In this document: one piece after another, positions 59,437 to 64,000 of the stretch
Layout: every line of letters starts with the position of its first letter
How positions within the stretch are numbered: position 1 is the stretch's first letter
Origin: Diphasiastrum complanatum
Lineage: Eukaryota; Streptophyta; Lycopodiopsida; Lycopodiales; Lycopodiaceae
Direction of reading: 5' to 3'
Length of the DNA stretch: 64,000 nucleotides
NCBI GenBank assembly: GCA_029204225.1
Contig: CM055112.1
Coordinates: forward strand, 45,534,632 to 45,598,631
Made by a program: the position numbers and the translations under genes
The notes under the pieces: generated by a model
What the model saw: only the letters and a program-made list of their open reading frames with translations
What the model was told of the DNA's origin: nothing
Database searches by the model: none

Positions 59437-60849
59437 AAGTTTTTAGCACGTGTGAACTTCACCACACACCTTATAGGATCTTTATGAGGTGTTGTGATTG
59501 CACAAGATTGATCAATGAACAAATTACTTGAAAAATCTAAGACAAGAGCACGATGGCATACATCAGACTAAAAAATCTAACTTCTTACTATGAGAAATGG
59601 ATATCAGAAATTATTCTAAGTGCTCACTATGGAGAAAAATTTAGCCTGCTCTCGGGTAGAGATAGAAAATCAACACATAAAACTCAAGTAGAGAGAGAAT
59701 GAGCCCAAAACACCAAAATCTCAATATTCACAATATACCCAAAACATGCCAAAGTTTCCCTACATCAAAGAGGCTCGAATTCCTACAATGGAGTTGTATG
59801 GAAAGTCCACTTTACTTAGTTAACTCAACTACCAACAAGGATACACATGTAAAACTACATGCATGGATATTGCATGTACTGCATGTCAACTCTCAAATTT
59901 TGAAACAAAAACTTTTAGTGCTTGAAAGGAATGGGTTTACAAGGATTTAAATCTGATTGCACTTATTTGTGGATTTGACCCACAAATTTTGTCAAAATTG
60001 GTCAAAAGACATGGTTATTTTGTTGGTTTCTGGACTAATTTTGTGATAATTCATAAAATCATAGCCAATAATTTCCATGCACATTTTCAAAGGTGTAATG
60101 AAGTTGTCCTAAGTCTTTCATGAAGTTTGGTTAGGATTGGACACCATTAGGGGCCTCAAAAAGTCAAAAATTAGTGTATTTTTGGGGTTTTTGAGCATGA
60201 AAACCTATTAAATGATGGTCTGAACCTGTTGGTTTACATTACAAGTTTAAATATGTGATGGATTTCCTCTTTTTTGAGCCATCATGCATCCAATTTGGTT
60301 GTGGGAGGCTTAGGCACCATTATGTTGAAGTTTTGCTTGTTGAAGGTGTCCAAAAACGCATTTTTTGCATGATCCGAGCTTATGATTGCTTGCTAGACCG
60401 GATAGAAGCCTCTAGGCCTCTCTAATGAACCTTAGTAGATTGCATGTAACCTTTAATTAGATGCTAAATGGTCTGGAGATGGATTTTTGAACATACCCCC
60501 TTGAAAAAGTGTGCCCTCCTACCTATTTGTTGGTCTATTACTGCTTGCACGTGTGAAGCCTAGGTGGTAGGGTGACATGGCAAGTGCCTTGTAGACCCAC
60601 TCTCCCTCTGTACCATGCTTTAAAGCGACAATCTAGTGTCCTATAGAGAAAGTTATGGCTATCGGAAGTTTGGCAATTTTTGAACTAAAATTTGCAAAAT
60701 TCTTGAATTGTTCTACCTGTAACTCAGTTTAGTGATTTTTTGTTGATGAAAAATGTGTAAATAGACCTGTATGCATGCTTTTAAGAAAAAAAATTTGATA
60801 TTTCAGAAAATTCAATGCATGTCAAGTTTAATGCATGCAGCAGGATGTT
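59437..60849 (-). repeat. Minus-oriented LTR and flank
   Basis: The LTR begins TGTGAAG at 59437, with recognisable homology to 57370-57765 up to about 59735. Beyond that, to 60849, no end could be set. CACGTGTGAA words at about 59450 and 60549 resemble the palindrome seen in other LTRs. Confidence 0.45.
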
Positions 60850-61700
60850 TCAAAATGATTTCGATATGTGACAGTGCCTGTGAATAATAGATCCATCATT
60901 ACACGATTCAATCTTTCTTCGTCCAATTTCGAGCTCTCTAGCTCCTCGGGACGAACTATTATTGTTCTCCTGTCTGCCTTGAGCTGATTTGTTTCTTGGG
61001 TTCAAGCGGCAGTCCATGGCTGCAGTGAATACACTCAATTTTCAGATTAAGCCAACACGAATCGACAGTATGTCCTTTGCGTTTGCATCTCACGCAGGTC
61101 TTCTTGTCTCTACTTTGTTGTTTCGACCTTCCTTTGTCCTTCCATTTGCCTTTGCTGGTTCCTTCTGCTTGCTGATCAGGATCCTGCTTTCGATCTGACT
61201 CCCTCTTAGACTTGGATTATTTTTTTGTCTTTTCTTTGTTGTTGTAGAGAGCTTGATCAAGAGCATCCTTGTGATCAAAGTTCTCTCGAGCCTCGACTTC
61301 TTCTCGAATCTCGATAATTGCCTTTTTGAGTGTCATTGTAGGATCCTTTGCGAGTAGTGTTCTAGTTGTCTAGAAGAATCTTCGTAAGGCTCTCAATAGG
61401 TAAGTGAGCTGCTTGCATTTTCTACTCCAAAATTGTGTAGTGAAAGGAATAGGTCCTTCACCTTCCTAACAAAAGAAGTGAGGTCTTTGCCATCCCCTTC
61501 TTCTCCCTCCATTCATGTAGCTCCTTGCCTATTGTTGTAGGCATCTCTTCAGTGTCATCTACCCAGGGGAATAATCCTTCTCCCTTTAGTATCAGCGAGG
61601 TCTTTACTTTCCATGCTAGGAAGTTAGATCCTGATGAATCCAAAACTGTAGAGATGTTGGATTGTATGCTACTATTTGAAGCCATTGCTCTTGAATTTGT
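60850..61700 (-). pseudogene. Copia gag remnant, same lineage as 45.2-47.6 kb
   Basis: Minus strand. Gag N-terminus: STVLDSSGSNFLAWKVKTSL and LFPWVDDTEEMPTTIGKELH in the frame from ATG 61685. A broken zinc-knuckle region follows near 61030 (ECIHC, then diverged) and a Ser/Arg-rich stretch to 60850. Most of Gag and all of Pol are missing or unreadable. Confidence 0.7.
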
Positions 61701-61788
61701 GTTCTCACTTGTTTATGGTTCTTTGTTTGAATGCTTAGCCTCCTGGATCTGATAGCTTTTTGGCTATGTCAGACTATGACAAAGGTAG

Positions 61789-61800
61789 GGTCTGATACCA
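61789..61800 (-). promoter_or_regulatory. Primer-binding site of the gag remnant
   Basis: GGTCTGATACCA, reverse complement of TGGTATCAGACC, a one-base variant of the initiator-tRNA type PBS. It lies about 105 bp upstream of the gag ATG. The LTR should start to the right at TGATGGAAAAATTC (61802). Confidence 0.65.
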
Positions 61801-61801
61801 C

Positions 61802-62917
61802 TGATGGAAAAATTCTAGATGTGCAAATTGCGCAAATTCAAAATTCCATTAAAATTCTAAAAATGAATTCATAGAAATCTCTCGAACGATTCGCGAACAA
61901 TTTCGCTTAACTATTCTGATCACGAATAATTTATTCTCGAGAACAATTTGCGATTCAGTCAAGCTCTGTAACAAAACGAAACAAAATGAAGCGAAACTAC
62001 GAAAGAGAATAATTTACGAAAAGATCAATCAGGCTCTGTAACGAGATGAGATGAAATGAAACACAACTATACGAAACGAAACAAAACAAAACAAAACTTA
62101 AGTGACCTCTGAAATTGATTTACGCTTATAGCCAGGTGATCATGAAGCGAAATGAAGCGAAACACAAAGCGAAAGCATTCGTGAATAAAATCAATTCGTG
62201 TGGAATTCAGATGTGATTGCTGGTCACTGCCACACAGAAAATAGTCCTTTCACCACATTCAAGAGAAACCGCTTGGAAACGAGTTGTCAAAGAGCTAGAA
62301 ACGGCGGTTCAGATAAGAGATGTGGGTTAATATTATGAAAAAAACATCCAGACACTGCTCTCCTTCTCTTTCGAAAGCAACAGGCAATAGATGCTTCTAT
62401 TAGGTGCATTGGGCTGGTTGGTAATGTGAAGCTGATGCACTCCCTATCTGATAAACACTTGAGAAAACAAGAAGATAAACACATGATAATAAGAAGATTG
62501 CTTTGAAGTCCTCCTGATCTCCTTCAAAAACGCGTGGTTGCAAGATGTTGTGGAAGGTTGAAAATCCATGTAGCTCCAACGTGGCTCAAAACGCGGTGGA
62601 TGGCAAAGCAAACCTTGCTAACAGATGCATGCTCCCTACATATTCACGCTCCTCTACATCTAATGCCCCAGAAATTGATGGATAGGCCCATGGACAACCA
62701 CAAGAAGCCTGTGGCATGCAAGAGAAGCCTAAAATGCTTTACTCTCATCTTTTGGAGTGGTAGCGCATCAAGATCAACTGATCAATAATTTTTTGGAGCC
62801 TACATCCAGAGTTTGGAGCCATAGCCTTTCTTTCTTTATCATTAATGCCCTTTTGTGGATAGAATTTTTTTCATGGCCGTTGCCCACCTTTTCCTTGGCA
62901 TCCACAACTATCTGTAT
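61802..62917. other. Probable 5' LTR of the gag remnant, then unassigned DNA
   Basis: Begins with an LTR-like TG next to the PBS. It is rich in ACGAAACGAAAC-type words at 61970-62180. Neither the LTR's outer end nor any gene could be identified. Confidence 0.35.
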
Positions 62918-64000
62918 CCTCTCTTGAGAGCTCGACTGGAGTCACGAAGATGTTAAAAGCCTAAAACCTAGTGAAGATGCTCAAAGAAGATGCGAAAAGC
63001 AAGCACATGCAAAGCAACAAGCAAAAGGGATGTAAAAAGCCTAAGATCCAGCGAAGATGCTAAAAGAAGATGCGAAAAGCAAAAAGGAAGCGAAAAGCAA
63101 GCACATTCAAAGCAACAAGCAAAAAACAGCAAGCAAGAAAGAGTTTGAAAAACGTAAAGAAAGCTAGAAAAGACTGGCAATGGTGCCAATGTTAGCTCTT
63201 TGGGATCTAATTCCAACTAAAGCTCCTTCTAGCACGGCGGCTATGGCTGTCTCCCATCTAGTCGATGCTAGGGCTTCTTCCTACTAGCATGAATATGGAT
63301 GCTAAAAAGGCAATGCAAGCATAGGGTGAGTATTCTGAGGGTAAGATCCACTCTTCTCTCGTTTCTCTACTTAGTTTGTGTCAGAACTATGGAATTCTGT
63401 TGCAAAAAGATGGTTTGTTGAAACCTATTCCTTGTTGGTGGTAATCAATCTGATCTTAGTGACGACTGAGATCCATGGGTTGATGTAAGGAAGGAAATTC
63501 ATGCTAGCAATATATTCTTTTGAGATAATCTCCAGTTGAGATTTTGGTTGTGGAATAGCACTCTTTGAGAAATATTCTCTCTTAGAGGATAATCGAGTTA
63601 CAGGATTCTTGGTTAAGAAAGTATTGTGTACAGATTAGGTGATATTTGTAGAGATATGTTATGTAGTGAATCTTTGTGTGATCATAAACCTTTTGTACAA
63701 ACTTTTACATCTTGTGGATCTACAAAGGATTCCATGGACTAAATTTATTTGCATGCACAAACTAGCCGTTAAAACATAAGCATATTGATGAGAATTGTGT
63801 AGAGACAATTTCTCGCTAGGTTATAGTAATTTCTCATTGAAAATTGCTTACTGACCTAGAATTGCTTTAGAATCAAATTAAATGTGGTGTTTTGGTACCA
63901 CACCTAGACATTTAAATATTTTCTAAATTCGATACAACTAACTGAGTCAGAAGCACTACTTCTGAGGTAGTTGTTTTGAATCAACAATATGATCTTACTT
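62918..64000 (-). repeat. Inverted copy of the gypsy leader-PBS-LTR segment
   Basis: Reverse complement of 48798-49878 along its whole length and running off the window. Leader 62918-63171, PBS at 63172-63189 (GACTGGCAATGGTGCCAA on the plus strand), LTR from 63190 (TGTTAGC). Differences between copies are scattered single bases, for example GTGGTGTTTTGGTACCA here versus a shorter form there. Confidence 0.7.

Overview
This 64 kb window comes from a large, repeat-rich, AT-rich plant nuclear genome. The evidence is a tau-class glutathione S-transferase gene with the expected tau intron position, spliceosomal-looking introns, plant-type Ty1/copia elements with TGGTATCAGAGC primer-binding sites, CACTA transposase remnants and very long CT/GA/CA microsatellites. 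A secreted protein of the 'Up-regulated in Daf-2' (URD) type, a family I associate with fungi, nematodes, mosses and ferns rather than flowering plants, points weakly to a seed-free vascular plant such as a fern. The species cannot be fixed from this sequence. No prokaryotic feature, CRISPR array, rRNA or tRNA gene was seen.

Only two host genes look intact: a single-exon URD-domain secreted protein on the minus strand (9764-10498) and a two-exon GSTU gene on the plus strand (30181-31096). Almost everything else is mobile DNA in layers of different age.

Layout. 1-2860: decayed CACTA (TNP2/DUF4218/DUF4216) pseudogene with an internal tandem duplication. 3470-5180: CT/CA microsatellite field with higher-order structure. 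5200-5950: CACTA fragment on the minus strand. 5950-9760: mostly unrecognised AT-rich DNA. 9450-11780: URD gene with short tandem repeats and a near-perfect 43-bp-arm hairpin upstream. 13.7-14.6 kb: very old copia remnant. 15.5-17.36 kb and 23.5-24.4 kb: second CACTA fragment and a GA-repeat field, split by an intact 6.1 kb copia element (Copia-1, 17360-23505). 25.2-27.7 kb and 56.9-60 kb: remnants of older copia-like LTR elements, some as opposed LTRs. 30-31.1 kb: GSTU. 31.95-32.88 kb: copia fragment. 33.1-42.9 kb: minus-strand non-LTR retrotransposon with a restriction-like-endonuclease (REL) C-terminus, interrupted by a very young intact copia element (Copia-2, 34725-41156). 44.05-45.06 kb: inverted-repeat element with GGGCC-N5-GGCCC palindromes. 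45.2-47.6 kb: decayed copia. 48.8-49.9 kb and 62.9-64 kb: inverted copies of one Ty3/gypsy LTR plus leader. 50.7-55.2 kb: a REL fragment fused to a decayed copia. 60.85-61.8 kb: copia gag remnant.

The most interesting signals are a 10-bp palindrome, CACACGTGTG, found eight times and mainly in LTRs or leaders of different copia families; the REL-type non-LTR element; the URD protein with its Ala/Gly-rich insert; and the hairpin upstream of the URD gene. All reading was by eye: element ends, identities and family names are inferences unless stated otherwise.
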